From positions 6,135,001 through 6,199,000 of the forward strand of contig NC_080571.1 in assembly GCF_030247185.1 (NCBI RefSeq): a stretch of 64,000 nucleotides of DNA, written 5' to 3'. This DNA comes from Malaya genurostris. Taxonomy: Eukaryota > Arthropoda > Insecta > Diptera > Culicidae. Positions within the stretch are counted from its first letter, which is position 1. Each line of letters begins with the position of its first letter. Of the stretch, positions 1 to 12,224 are shown in pieces. The notes under the pieces were generated by a model. That model was not told the origin of the DNA. It did no database searches and was given only the letters and a program-made list of their open reading frames with translations. A program made the translations under genes and the position numbers.

Positions 1-828
1 ATGAAATTCGATTTGGTCTTTTTTGAGAAAACGATAGAGCTTTGTGAAAAGATTCGATACCGGAACCGGAATTTGAAAATCGGTATAACCGAAGTCAGTT
101 AAATTCACCTAAGGAGCTGTATAATTTACATTTGATTAAAAAAATTTGAAAATCTGTGTAGACATTTTTGAGAAATCGTGGTACGAATTACATTTTTGAG
201 TACCTTTCGAATCGAAAACTGAATACCGCTGAAAGTTAATTTGATTATCGACTTTCCAATTCTGCAAATCCGATTAACCGATTAATTACGTGAAATAGAC
301 GTTAAGTATCTCCGAAACCGGAAGTCGGATCTGACTAAAAAGTAAGATGTTTTATAGAATTTTAAGACCTTTCATTAGAATCTTAGATGGTTCTTAGATT
401 TCATTTGAATCTTAGGTCGGTTCAGCCATCTACGAGAAAAATGGTTACTCTATTTTAATTTCGTTTCACATATCAGTTCTGGAACCAGTAGTCGGATCCA
501 AACGTAATTCAGGAACCTTGTTTGAAAGCATACGACTTTTCATATGAATCTGAGTTTGTAGAACACGGTTGAGTCATCTCCGAGAAAATTGAGTGAAATT
601 GTTTATCACATACTGCATCTCGACAAAATGATTCGAATGGTATGGATGTTTTGTTCTTCCAGCATTTATTGCTGTAGGTAGTTTAAATCAATACAACTAT
701 GAAATGGCTTTCAACTCGAAAATGTTGCCATCATCTGGTTTACATATGTCATATTCGAATGATTACGTTGCCACAAGCGAACCGTGCTAAAATCGGTCCG
801 AGACAAAAGACAGTCTTTTTGGTACTTA
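1..828 (-). repeat. Dispersed repeat, family A variant, first copy
   Basis: This stretch aligns by eye with about 26,120-26,985: both share the 'ccggaaccggaa' block, 'gaatggtatgg', 'cgaccgtgctaaaatcggtccgag'-type segments and the same order. It has the features of the commonest repeat in the window (family A, read here in reverse): blocks around 'tccgagaaaa', 'cgaatggtat' and 'ttccggaacc'. No reading frame is conserved, so it is a non-coding repeat. It runs off the left edge, is broken at 828/829 by a TA-flanked insertion and resumes for about 60 bases at 1,857. Confidence 0.7.
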
Positions 829-1856
829 CACGGAACCACCCGCGATCCCATTTCAACCAGAATATTAGTTGATTTTCTGAATTCGATTGGTTAAAATTTG
901 GTACAACTGTCATTTTTGTTTTTCGATTAGCAGAAACGATGGTTGAAACAACTAATTTAACTGTTCGAAAAAAAAAATGCTGTCAATTAGTGAGGACACA
1001 TACCTTTCAATTTCAACAAATATTTTAGTTGAAATAACTGGTGTTGTTGTTGAAACAAAATTCTGTTAGTTGAAAAATAAATCGGTTTTATTTGTTTTAG
1101 ATATTTTGATTAAATTTACCTAAAATGAGTATGCCATGCCTTCAAACGGTTGAACTAAAGTTATGCACTGATAATTTTAGTCAATTTATACGAGCTTGGG
1201 TGCATCAACCGCTGGGAATTATAATGTTGCGACGGCAATTCAAACGCGCCATTCAAACGCAGCGCGTTCTGTGTGTTTGAAACCCTTCGGTCCTGTTACT
1301 TTTATAAATTAAATTCATGTCAAAAAGCGTTTTATTGCTAATGCATGAACATCATCATCGGTATCAAACAGCTGGAAGTAAAACAGTCTGCTGGAAGTAA
1401 ATCAATTATCGAATTTGAAGCATAAAATTTTTGCGCATACCTGAAACATTACGAGATGATCATTTTCTAATTTGTCACCAAATCTTTTTCATCTTAAACA
1501 AGGTTAATTTTATCACAACACCGCTGTTAAATAAACACTTGTTATCATAAATTTCTCAAATCGAATGAACACAATTTCACCAAACGCTTTTACCATCGAT
1601 GTTGTTTTCATTGACATTTTGAAGCGACGCGAACAGATTTCAACTAAAAAAGTTATTGATTTTGCATTGCGATTATTGTTTTGCTTTCAACTGTCTCCGG
1701 CATTTGACAGCATTCAAAACAACATATTTTTCAACTACTTGAATATATGGAAATCAAATACCATATTGGTTGAATCAAAAAGAAATAAGTTAAATCAACT
1801 ATCGCAAAAATAAAAAACTGCGATGTCGCAATTTTATGATCGAAGGGTTCACCGTG
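829..1856. mobile_element. 1.0 kb non-autonomous DNA element with TA target duplication
   Basis: The ends are CACGGAACC on the left and GGTTCACCGTG on the right, which are imperfect inverted repeats, and the element is flanked by TA at 827-828 and 1857-1858. The second copy of the surrounding repeat (26.9 kb) reads straight through as 'cttagaaac', which gives the empty site. The interior is AT-rich with recurring 'ttagttgatt' and 'caactaa' words. The 82-codon frame at 1565-1813 resembles no family I know and is probably fortuitous. A second member with the same terminal CACGG lies at 54,687-55,665. TA duplication suggests mobilisation by a Tc1/mariner-type transposase, but no transposase remains. 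Confidence 0.75.
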
Positions 1857-1916
1857 TAGAAACAATTGTATGTAACAGTATAGAAATCGTGTTTCGCGTT
1901 ACTCCCAAGCATTGCA
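1857..1916 (-). repeat. Continuation of the interrupted dispersed repeat
   Basis: The words 'gtatgtaacagtat' and 'aaatcgtgttt' continue the repeat interrupted at 829 and match 26,989-27,048. Confidence 0.6.
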
Positions 1917-1989
1917 CAGTGGGAAAAAATCTATGAAAACTCGCAAAGAATTCTGTAAGTCATGAGCTAATTGTGATAGGTCATCGAAC

Positions 1990-2990
1990 TAAAGCGTTTC
2001 TTATGTAAAAATGTCCAAGAAATTCAATGGAATGGTTTACAATGGCCGCACGAATCGCAATCCTGCTCGTTTTACCCCAAATGTACAGCAGTTTTGGGGT
2101 TTCCTATAACATTCGCTCTGTAACTTGAAAAGAAGTCGAGTGCGGTATTCTGGAATAGCCTACTTTCATGTAAAAAAGTCTGAAGAATCGATTAGAAGAA
2201 CCCAAACTGGCCGCACAAAACGTTTTGGTGGCTATTTAGCCCCAATACCTCCATTCATTTCATGGATCCTTACTGTAAATCGTCCTTAAATCTCGGTAAA
2301 ACTTTTTGGAAGTTTACTAAATCCAGCTTATCTTATGTAAAAAAGTCTGTAGAATCAAATGGAAGAATGTACACTGGCCGCACGAAACGTTGTGGTGACT
2401 ATTTTACCCCAATCGGGGTAAAAAACCACCAAAACGTTTCGTGCGGCCAGTATAAGTTCTGGCATTCGATTCTCCAGACTTTTTTTTACATAAGATAAGC
2501 TAAATTTAGCAAACTTGCAAGAAGTTTTACCAAGATTTATGGACGATTTACAGTAAGGATCTCATGAAATAGAGGAATTGGAATAAAATAGTCACCAGAA
2601 CGTTTCGTGCGGCCAGAGTAGATTCTTCCATTTGATTCTCGAAATATAAGATAGTTTTCGAATACTTCTAATAAGTTTTATCGAGATTTAAGGATGATTT
2701 TCAATAAGATACCATGAAATGGAGGAAATGGGGTAAAATAGCCACCAAAACGTTTCGTGCGGCCAGTGTAAACTCTTTCATTCGATTCTCCAGACAGTTT
2801 TATATAAAATAATACTTTTTCAGAAAACCACACTCGATTTCTTTTCAAGTTACAGAACAAACACTAAGGAAAACCCTAAAACTGCTGGGCATTTGGGATA
2901 AAACGAGCAGGATGGCGATTTGTGCGGCCATTACAAACCATTCTATTGAATTTATTGGATTATCTTACATAAGAAACACTCTTGTTCAAA
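1990..2990. mobile_element. 1 kb foldback (inverted-repeat) element with internal subrepeats
   Basis: The sequence folds on itself about a centre near 2,412 (ccccaatcgggg). The left arm carries 'ggccgcacgaaacgtt'-type boxes near 2,050, 2,211 and 2,379. The right arm carries the reverse complement near 2,433, 2,592, 2,742 and 2,917. The outer arms also match: 'gtttcttatgtaa' near 1,996 pairs with 'ttacataagaaac' near 2,965, and 'aaatgtacagcag' pairs with its degenerate complement near 2,890. Within an arm the unit repeats every 150-170 bp, so this is a foldback built of tandem units. The short frames inside (2262-2498 and the reverse one at 2678-2860) are mirror translations of the same unit and not genes. 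Confidence 0.8.
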
Positions 2991-5020
2991 GTTCAAAGTT
3001 ATCTCAAGATGCATTAAACGCGGTGCAAGGTGCTTTCACAATTTGTCGTAAACTACCAGTTTGAGATTCGTTTTGAACTCAAGACTTTTTTTTCTCATTC
3101 TTAAGAATTATAGGAAAATTTTAGGCTCACGAAAAATTGAATTTTTGAATGTTCCATGGTGGCTTCCATCTCACCATGGAAAAATGTTTTCCCTAGGTGA
3201 TCGAAAAAACTGCTTCCGTGGGTGTTCGGTGAAACTAGCATGAATGAAAAGAAATTTGAAAAGATAGTTGAAATGAAATACTACAGAGCAGCTCAAAATT
3301 TAGCTTTTAGCTTAACAAGATAAATTCCAAGTACGTAACCGTGAACCGGTCCTAGAATGGCTTTAATTACCGTGCTTAGTCAGTTTTCGTCATCTTCATT
3401 ATCCTGTTCCGCATTTTCATGCGGATCCGCCTTGTTGAACAAAGAATTTGACAGAACACAGTAGGGGATACGGAAATCATGTGTCATATAAACAGTACTT
3501 GAGTTCCATTTCCAAGACTGTTCCGACCAACACTGACTGGAAACCCTGTCGCACCGAGAAAAAAAAATTCCTATCCTGAGTAAGGAACAAACAGCTCTCA
3601 GTGGCAGTTATCGAGCTGAATAGATGCTATTTCAGGATCATTACATTGCGGCAAACCACCTATCCACCTAGTGTTTGAATAATTACAAAGTGCTAGCTCA
3701 GAAATAGTTTTAATGTTATTATTACATAGAGCGATTATTCCCTATATATTTCGAAGCAGCACACATTTTGTATGTCAAAGCTCAGATTGTTATCTCACTT
3801 AGTAACCTTGGAATGATATTGTAGTCCAGTGTACTTTTTCTCTCCGTGTTGGCGTGTGCTTTCACTAGAAGGGTTGCTTTTGTATTTACGAATCAAACAG
3901 TTCCAACTAAAACAGGATTAGATTCATGCAACGAGATTATACCTGCTGCTAGGTTTATGGCTATGTATGCAGCGAAACTGAGTACCCCGATCGCTGGCTC
4001 GTGGAACTCTTTTGAGCTTTTGTATTTTGCTTTGTTATTTTCACACAGTCCCTTTGTTTGTGACTCAATATACTTTATTGCTATCATTAGATGATGCTGA
4101 AACATTGTCGTATGTATTTAGATGAACCAGAATGAAAAGAAAACAAGAAAACTGTGAAAATGAAGCTTTTAATGGATTGGATTAACTGTGAATGTGTGTT
4201 ACGGTCGGGGTTTATAATTGCATTCTGGGATATCAAAGGACTCTATTTTTATTCAACGTTACTCTGTTGAATAGTAGATTGGCATGGTTTTACAATGTAA
4301 AAAATGTTCAAATGTACTTAATTCTTTATCAAAGACATTGCGCTTCGGTAGGATGTAATAAAGTTGTAGCTTAAATAGAGTTAGTGTTTTATGTTCACTT
4401 AGCTGGTGTGGTCAAATGATAAAAAAAAACACTGTGTTGAACTCATCTGATTGTTTTGAAGTGGATTTGGAAGGAAGAACGACCTGCATATAAGAGTAGA
4501 CACGAGTTCGTAATTTTTCATCATGACAACGTATTCGGCCAAGAACTGTTTCGATAATGGTGAAAGAGAAACTCTACCTCATCTACCTTATAACACGTCG
4601 GTCAGTAAGATTACAGTCTGATAGACAAATTTCATAACTGTCTAGCGTTCAAAACAGACATCCTTCAGATATCATCTGTCAAAATTTAATAACATTCGAT
4701 TCATTTATGAGTTAGTTATGGAGTTTCAGTTAAATAATTGACCCTTTCAAGACTTAGTTCTGACTCAAGCTGCGTCCATTAGTTTATCCAATAACTAAAT
4801 TTGAATAGAAATGATGTGCTGATATAAACAAACTCGAAATAGTTTATGAAATTGTCAAGAAATTGTATAAAAAACTGTATATAATATAATTTATAGTGGT
4901 TAATCGTTTGGTTCAAATAATATTCTTGATTAAATTTATTGACATATCATGATATTAAAAAAAGGAGTGTGTTAGTTATGGCGCTTTCAGTGATGCTACT
5001 TTTAGAAAATTAGAAACAAT
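2991..5020. other. Unassigned non-coding stretch
   Basis: I see no gene, transposase motif or RNA gene here. The longest frames (for example 3846-4094) have no domain, no good start context and no splice framework. The sequence is AT-rich and has no copy elsewhere in the window that I could find. Confidence 0.5.
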
Positions 5021-5620
5021 GGAGAAAAAATCCTGTGTTGATAAAACACTGCGTTTCGAGGAAATAATACTAAGCAAGTTAAGAAATGGCTGGATAAGTT
5101 TTATCCTGTGTCTGCTCTAAGCAAATCAACCATGATGCATTACGCTATGGCAGTCCTAATAACTCTGCTGTTTTGGAAGTCGTCCTAAAAGTTTATTTCG
5201 CCGTTATGTGAAGTTTCGAGAGACATCGCTAAGATACCAAATGGTAGTATACTTGTATTGCCAATTTTGCATGAGGATTTAAATATGCAAAGTAGGTCCC
5301 GCGATTTTGCACAGCTGATCAAATGCATCATGTCACAAGTCGATCGTTGCGATAACTAATTCAACGAATTTAAATTTGAACTGCTATCGCATTCTCCATA
5401 TTCGCAAGAATTAGCCCCCAGCGACTATTTATTTATTCTCAAATTTTAAATGGAAGTTTACAGGAAGTCTTCATCGAATGATGAGGCCATCGCTAAGACT
5501 GAAGTGCGTTTGAGGCTTAGCAGAAACCGTGGTGTAAAAGTGGAGTAGAAATGTTGGAAAACCATCGGAACAATTGTATTGCTCTTCAAGGAGAATACAT
5601 TGATAAGCGAATTCGATATT
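5021..5620 (+). pseudogene. Decayed mariner-type transposase
   Basis: Fragments of a mariner transposase can be read in shifting frames. Near 5,078 a segment reads QVKKWLDKFYPVSALSKST, which matches the helix-turn-helix region before the WYAEFKRG motif. Near 5,380-5,440 there is SPYSQELAPSDYLF, the block containing the third catalytic aspartate (canonical YSPDLAPSD). Near 5,470-5,500 comes SSNDEAIAKTE, and at about 5,545 VEMLENHRNNCIALQGEYIDK, the usual mariner C-terminus. Many stops and frameshifts separate them and no inverted repeats were found. It is an old fossil. The block order and spacing, shorter than an intact gene of about 1 kb, point to deletions. Confidence 0.65.
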
Positions 5621-7080
5621 AGCATTAGCATTAGAGACGTGTGTTGCTTTTCCGTAATTGATCCAAACCAATTGAGCTTACAAAATGTTTTCATGAAACA
5701 ACGTGTTTGGGGATAGCATGTAGTTTTACATTGTTTAAGCTGCATTGATCTCTGTGTGCAGATCAATACAGACGCCGGCCACGTCCGAATAAAGTTTTGC
5801 TTGGGAAGGAAAGGATTATAAGATCGTTGCATGTTGCTACTAGAAACCGAGGAATCCTCTGTATTCCCACATGCATCATTGGAAGGGGTTGTTTGTTAGT
5901 AAATTTCTGAATAATGTTATCATGTATTTATGGCTCTGGGTAGCCGGCTACCGAGAATACGTTGAAATTTTATGTGTTTTGTATTAATATGTGTTTCCTA
6001 CTAAAATACCATGTACGAAACGACTACCTTTCGAGACTCGTCAAACTGCGGACAGCCGGCCATCAATTCATGCATTCAATCTTTTGTGCTGAATTTTGTT
6101 TCAATAGATAGCCGTAATATTGGCAAGATATCACTCGATCACCATCAATTGTACAACGCCTAACGGTATACGAAGTAATGTCAAAATAAACTATTTAAAT
6201 AATAAAAGACCAAATGTATCCTCTTCGTAGTCTAAGTTTTATTTACATACGTGTTAGCTGAACTTGGTGGAAAGAACCAGGATTAAGTTCACGCGCGCGT
6301 CTTCAACTTTGCACCAAAACCCAAAAAAAAACAATCATCAAAAATTGTAAAATAAAGAACATAGTTCCATTGAGTAAACATTCCTAGGATAATTGACGGA
6401 TTGCTTGGTCTATCCCGATTGTACGACATTGTTACGCTATTGTTATTAAGGGAAAATATGAAATATCTCGAATTTGCTGTAAAAAAAACATTGATACCGT
6501 AAGATGACACAACACTACTGAAAAAGAATAAACACCGCGCGTTTAGGTTTTAGGTTTGTTGCAAACCAATTTTAGATTTTCAGTCAGAATCACAGGATTG
6601 ACTTGCAAATTTTTATACATTCCATATGCAGTACTTGGTTCAAGAATCCAAACATTCGATTAAACCGTCTTCAGAAGTAAATGTCTTGGCACAACAATCA
6701 CAATCTATTTTTGTTATGTTTGAATCTAATAACGCCGACAATGATATGCAGATGGCGCTTCGATCGGTTGAAATCGCTTAATTTTGGGAAGGAAATTATT
6801 AGTGTCCGTCACTTGAACATTTTTTAGTTTCGCGAATAAGCATTTTGCAAGATATAACACTCATTTCTCACTAATCAACACAAACTTGTCACAGCTGCAC
6901 TATTACTTAGAATAACTGTTTCGACCAATTATTTTACTATAAGTTATTTGATACACATTGCAATTAGACTTGTCTGAGAAAAACACTTGGACTCCCAGTG
7001 ATGCTATCTTTCGTTATCCCATTGATGGACAAAATCGAAGTTTGGAGAAAAGCTCTGTTTTCTTTGTCAAACCGGGGATT
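5621..7080. other. Unassigned non-coding stretch
   Basis: Nothing recognisable. The frame at 6289-6510 on the reverse strand has no family resemblance. Confidence 0.45.
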
Positions 7081-7084
7081 TTTT

Positions 7085-7475
7085 GACTGATGGATTACAC
7101 ACGCACACTTCGAAAAAACCCTGTGATTTTACATCTTATTAGATGCACATAAAAGGAGCGTTGCAGTTCACTCAAATTTTCGTGGAAAAACATTTAATAT
7201 TCTAAAATTCCATAACATGAAATTTATTTAAATATATAAAATGAATACTGATAGCGAGCGCCGCGAATGTAACCAAGAACCATTGGATCGCAAAGCACGT
7301 TGTTAATCGACTGAACTACAGAAGCACACATTTGCTTGGCTGGTAAAAGAGGCATTTAAAGCCAGACAGTCGCACCTGCTAGAGGAACGCAAGTTACAGT
7401 CGAAATTAGTAAAATTCAAGCTAATCTAACATTAAGTCATTACAAATTAGATCTTTATGAATAACATCGTATGAG
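7085..7475 (-). repeat. tRNA-like SINE, family C, copy 1
   Basis: This stretch is homologous to 58,270-58,690. Read on the reverse strand, both copies start with a tRNA-like head: an A-box-like 'gattaacaacgtgc' near 7,305, then a degraded B-box ('ggttcttggtta' here, 'ggttcaagtagtgg' in the other copy). An AT-rich body follows, ending near 'catcttataagatg'-like sequence. The tRNA-like head plus an unrelated body is the layout of a SINE. No coding potential. Confidence 0.6.
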
Positions 7476-9037
7476 GGAATAAGTCACCTGTAAAACTCAA
7501 TTTTTTTTGGTGTGCGCGACTAATTTTTTTAATACGCTTCACTTCAGCTGTTTGGATGAAACATTGCACACATCTTTAGTATGACGCACCATCAGTTTTG
7601 CACAGATGGAAAGATCGATTTGACTTAAGAATTGTTTTTAAAATTGGAGGTTGTTTTTTTTTTATTCTTTCTTAAAATTTTTGTTATTCGAAATCTATAG
7701 ATTGATGTCCAATAAGAAGTGGTTGAAAATCTTTTGGGCAATCGTACTCAATATTTATGATCTAAGTTTGATATTTAAACCAAAATGTGACGTTGATGGG
7801 ATTAGTGCTTAGTCTTAAGACCATAATGAAATTTACTCCGGAACCGATATGAAGGTATGACTATGTACTAATCCAGTTTTCAACGTGTGTTAGAAATTGA
7901 ACTAATGGTTTTGAAAATTAATCACTTAGGCCAGTTGCTAGCTCATTGAGGATCAGTGCTTATGAGCAATAGCGTCCGAGATCATATACTACAATACTTC
8001 ATAACATTTTACCGAGAATAACAAAAACGATTTTACAGCTTTTTTTCATTTCCATCGAAAGCGTCAAACTAACGTTAGGAAGATAAATTCGTTAAAATCA
8101 ATTTGAAAAATTCCATACGTAATTAATTTAATTAAATAGTTGAAATCGATTTTGAGTAATTTCTCTACACGGGACTATACTTTCTCATCATACTTCTACG
8201 CAGTATTAGTTGGAAAAACAGTGATTACTTCCATCAACATTCGTGTCTAGCCTTAATCGTACGGTAGTGCTTCGGTAAATAGCAAAAACAGTTTCCGAAA
8301 TTCATTTCACGCGCGATAAAGCAAACGAGCATAATACCACTGTGCGGACGGTGGTATTATCGCTAAATTACACCGCCTTGTTTGGGCCAGCATAAAACGG
8401 GCATAACCCACTCCGGTGCTACACACTAGCTCACAGGGGGCTCCAAACGGTGCCACGGTGCTCGGAATTCATAATGCTGGTACAGACGAGACATTACCAT
8501 CAAGAAAGATCGTTATACCATCAGCAGTTGCATCTCCTGTCAACCGCCACCGTCGTCGAGTGTCACCATTTTGCAGTAATATTTTCTCAGAGTGTCAACA
8601 TAAATTAGAGCGAATGTAAACCAGCCACTGTTCGTTCGTTCGTTCATTTCACCCGTTGGGGTCCGCCAAATCTTGCCCATCTATTTAGCGTTTAGTAGTT
8701 AGTAGATTTGCACCTTGAGGATAGCTAGTTTCTGTCACGGGAACTAAGTTGGGAACACGAAAGGTAGAAAGATTTTTTATGTCATCTTTGAGAAATCTAT
8801 TGTGCATAAATAGTCTCAAATCGAAATGCTAAATCTTTCAAGAGAACTATGATTACATTGTTGCCGTCTTACAGTTCTTTTTTTACGTTGTACTTCTCAC
8901 CTTTCACATTTCGAATCAATATGGAATCACTGTGCGTGTACGTACGCATGTGTGAATAGTATGTATGAGTAATATGAGAAAGGCATCATTACACGATCAG
9001 GTAGATCAAATAAGTTTTTTATTACAATTATTGAGAG
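7476..9037. other. Unassigned; includes a GC-richer island at 8,331-8,760
   Basis: No gene or repeat recognised. The part from 8,331 to 8,760 is visibly GC-richer than its surroundings and carries a short hairpin (accactgtgcggacggtggt) and three tandem ttcg words. It could be a cis-regulatory or otherwise constrained segment, which is only an inference from composition. Confidence 0.35.
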
Positions 9038-9163
9038 TGGAATACGTGACTATTATTCTCTTATTATAATCGGGTACTTCTCTCTTTTCTTCTTACTATT
9101 GAGAGTAAGAAGAGAAGAGTTAAGTACCCGATTATAATAAGAGAATAATAGTCACGTATTCCA
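9038..9163. repeat. Near-perfect hairpin with 60-bp arms and a 6-nt loop
   Basis: Arm 9038-9097 is the reverse complement of 9104-9163 with only a few mismatches near the loop; the loop is 'attgag'. The outer 40 bases of each arm (tggaatacgtgacta... and its complement) match exactly. It does not resemble the TIR pairs of the other elements here and no copy was found elsewhere in the window. A transcript would form a long imperfect stem of the size processed into small RNAs. Confidence 0.9.
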
Positions 9164-9756
9164 CCGGCTTGTTCAGTTTTGAATTGGGATTTGCACTCAT
9201 TTTCAGTATTACAATCAGTTTGTTTTGCACGGATAGAGAGCCTGATTTGACTCGACTAATTTAAAAATAAAAATGGGGTATGTATTTTTTGCCATTTTGA
9301 CATTCTTCAAATCGTTGTAACTCGTAGGCATTTATTGGTTGCAAAGTGGTGTCAAAGACGAAGTACTAAGAAATCAATACACTGGAAAAAAAGGAAAATT
9401 TATTCAAGAATTTTAATGCTATCCGATACAATCAAATATAAAACGACTCAATTTTTTTTAATAATTTGTTTTGAATAATTTATCTATTGAGACACACTTC
9501 TTAAGCTGTAAGATGACGAGGGCAGCTACACATTGACGTTAATGCGAATAATATATTTGGAAAAATGAAGTAGTTACAGTTTAAACAATTTATAATTATT
9601 TTTATGAATTCAAGTTCTTGATGAAAAAAGCCACTAGAAAATGATTTTACAGGTCCAAAGCAATATATTTAATCCTAGTAACCTTTCTCCTAGAAGTTTC
9701 CGTTTTCGAAATATCTAGACAAGAACAATAAGATTCTTGCTGATTTACCCCCTTTT

Positions 9757-10622
9757 TGCCTTACTCATATAGAAAGGTTATGCAATCACTGTGAAAACCG
9801 ACTTTTGAACCGAAGCCCGGAGGTCCGATTATCATATACCATTCGACTCAGTTCTTCGAGTAAGCACAATGTCTGTATGTGTGAATGCGTGTGTGTGTAT
9901 GTATGTATGTAACATTTTTTGCACTCACTTTTCTCGGAGATAGCTAAACCGATTTTCATGAATTTTGATTTAAATGAAAGGTCTTTTAACCCCACACAAA
10001 GTTCCTGAAGTTTATTCGAATCCGACTTCTGGTTCTGGAATTACAGGGTAATATGTGCAAAAAAATGAAAATAAGTGCACTTACTTTTCTCAGATATGGC
10101 TGAACCGATTCAAATGAAAAATACAACTGTCTTATACAAAGTTCCTGAATTTTATTTTGATCCGACGTCCGGTTCCGGAGTTACAATGTGATGAGTTAAA
10201 AAATTCTTATTTCAAATTACTTCCTCACCTTTTTCAGAGATGGCGTGACCGATTTCAACAAACTTAGATCCAAATTAAAGGTCTCATGGTCTCATACAAA
10301 ACTTTCTTTCTTGTTCTTGGGTTTTTGATGAATGACCGAAGATTGTAGCCGTAGACTCAAAAATGGATCCCGGTCACTTTTCTCGAACCAACTTTGATAA
10401 TACCGGTTCCCAGATTCCGGTTTCGGAAGTACCTCTTTTCGTTCCTCAGAGATGGCCTAACCGACCTGAGTACTGTTTCACTTTGTAGGTTATACTAGTT
10501 TATGAGCAAACCTTTTTGTTTTTCAAAAATCAAAGGAAATTATTTTGAAGAATACCACACATTTATATATGAGAATATGTGAGATATGAGAAAGGCATCA
10601 TTACACCACTAGGTGGATTAAA
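9757..10622 (+). repeat. Dispersed repeat family A, nearly complete copy
   Basis: It begins 'tgccttactcatatagaaagg' and ends 'gagaaaggcatcattacaccactaggtgg', so the two ends carry the same CTTTCTCAT word in inverted orientation. Inside, in order: 'cagtgtgaaaaccgac'-like block, 'ccattcgactcagtt', a TG/TATG microsatellite at 9,878-9,913, and three repeats of the block 'tttctc.gagatggc..aaccgattt' followed by 'tccgactt.cggttccgga'. No coding sequence. The same layout recurs, mostly reversed, at 18.3, 26.1, 35.3, 41.3, 54.5-56.0 and 63.8 kb. Confidence 0.75.
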
Positions 10623-10654
10623 ACAAATTTTTATAATCGTGGTAGTTCGGAAAG

Positions 10655-10930
10655 TGTTTTTTTTACAAAAATGGTGTTTTTTTACAAAAATTGTTTGAGC
10701 ATTCTGAAAAAAAACATGCACTAAAAAAAGAAAGGGTCCATCTCAAAAAAAATTGTTTTTTATAAAAATCGACTTTCTGGGATTTTCAAAATTTTTCTAT
10801 TTCTCAGAAAGTAAATTTTTTCATAAAAAAATTTGTTGAGACAACACTAAATCTCGCCGTTTCATGCAATTTTATAATTTTTGGCCTATAACAAATTTTT
10901 CGTAATTCGTTGTCATATTCCAGAAATTCA
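10655..10930. repeat. Degenerate palindromic repeat (relative of 23,805-24,119)
   Basis: Two inverted halves meet near 10,790: 'tctcaaaaaaaattg...aaaatcgactttctgggatt' and 'ctcagaaagtaaatttttt...ttgagacaacactaaatctcg'. The words 'cactaaatctcg' and 'tttcatgcaatttta' match the cleaner palindrome at 23.8-24.1 kb and the half copy at 47.7 kb. Confidence 0.6.
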
Positions 10931-11520
10931 GCCGATGAAAAATGTACGTATAGTCGGTTACGTCACACTTCAGAACCGGAAATGACAACTATTTGATTTT
11001 CGAACCTCATCCGAATGCAATAGTAGTTTTCAAACGATCCTAGGTATGTTAAAATCGGCTTAGCGATCTCTGAAAAAAATAAGTGGTTATAAAACAACAC
11101 GTTTTGTTGGTTACGTCACTTATACCTTTATATCTGTGGAGACAGAAGTTACAGTCATTTGATTTTTGAACGTGATCCATAATTTGTTCAAATCGGCTTA
11201 GCCATCTCTGAAAAAAAATGAGTGGTAAAAAAAACAAAGCGACACTTATTATATCTCTGGAACCAGAAATGACAGCCTTTTGATCTTCGAACTTGATCAA
11301 TGACCCAATAGTACTTTTCAAAAATGTCTGAACTTGGAGAAATCAGCTCAGCCATCTCAGTCAATTGAGTGGTGAAAAATTCACACTTCAACATACACAC
11401 TCAGACATTTTCCGATCTCGTCGAGCTGAGTTGAATGCTATATAGCATTATGGGTCTTCGAAAGTTCGTTCGAAAGTCGGGTTTCTTGCAATTATATTAC
11501 ATTTCTTTGGAAAAAGGCAA
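10931..11520. repeat. Dispersed repeat family B
   Basis: Several approximately 110-bp blocks of the type 'ggttacgtcact..tata' / 'tgatcttcgaacttgatcaatg' / 'aaatcggcttagccatctctg' follow each other and end with 'ttttccgatctcgtcgagctgag' and 'ttggaaaaaggcaaa'. The same blocks occur at 24.47-24.98, 47.99-48.43 and 52.63-53.34 kb. Non-coding; the reverse-strand frames at 11049-11400 are only translations of the repeat. Confidence 0.7.
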
Positions 11521-12014
11521 ATATTAGTCCAAAAATTCAAGTAAAAAATATAGAGAAAGGAAAATTTAGATAATTTTTTTTTGTACTTCAACTTAACAAC
11601 TGTGATTTAAACAAAAAAAGAAGTCACAACTGAGATAACTTTGGGGCCTTTTCCTGTTTCAAGTTTCTGATTCAAAATGATCAATGAAACAATAGAATAC
11701 GATTCTACACATAAAAAACAAACGACGTTATGGAGTACAAAACTGAGTTCTTTGATTTTCATGCCTAATTATCTTGAAAACGGCTACTTCTAGGACACTT
11801 TATCATTTTTTCAGCTTCAAGTTCAATTTTAATCGAGATTGTTTTCGGTCTCTCTATTCGTGAAAAAAATTGATTGGTCATATTGAAGACGCGTGCAAAG
11901 CTTAGTCTTAATCGGATCATGTAAAGTTGTATGACCTGCTACACATTTCTTGAATTGCTCAAAAGGCGTTTCATCCCAAAGTAAAAAAAAAATGTTTTAA
12001 AAAGTAAAGACTTG

Positions 12015-12215
12015 GCATTACATTCCTTTTGTGAAATTTTACATTCCTGTTTCGGCAGACTTCACGCAGCCGAATCATTGCATGGCTAGTACTAATACGA
12101 TCCTACTGACACTAAGAATTCTTCCAGGTCGGGGATCGCACATACGACAACTGGCTTGTAAGACCTGCGTTCTATGCATTGAACCCCCAACCCAGACGAC
12201 TGTTTTGCTAGTACC
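12015..12215 (-). repeat. tRNA-Val-like SINE
   Basis: On the reverse strand the order is 'ggttgggggttcaatgc', then 'gaacgcaggtcttacaag', in which TAC occupies the anticodon position, then a B-box-like 'tatgtgcgatccccgacc'. A SINE body follows with 'agtgtcagtaggatcgta', 'ctagccatgcaatgat', 'cggctgcgtgaagtctg' and 'aggaatgtaatgcca'. I recognise this body as an abundant tRNA-derived mosquito SINE; the exact family name is uncertain, possibly a Feilai relative. B-box changes (tgcga for ttcga) suggest it is dead. Confidence 0.7.
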
Positions 12216-12224
12216 GTATACTTT

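Noticed and set aside
2262..2860. Two similar small proteins on opposite strands
   Set aside because: They are mirror translations of the foldback unit, not conserved genes.
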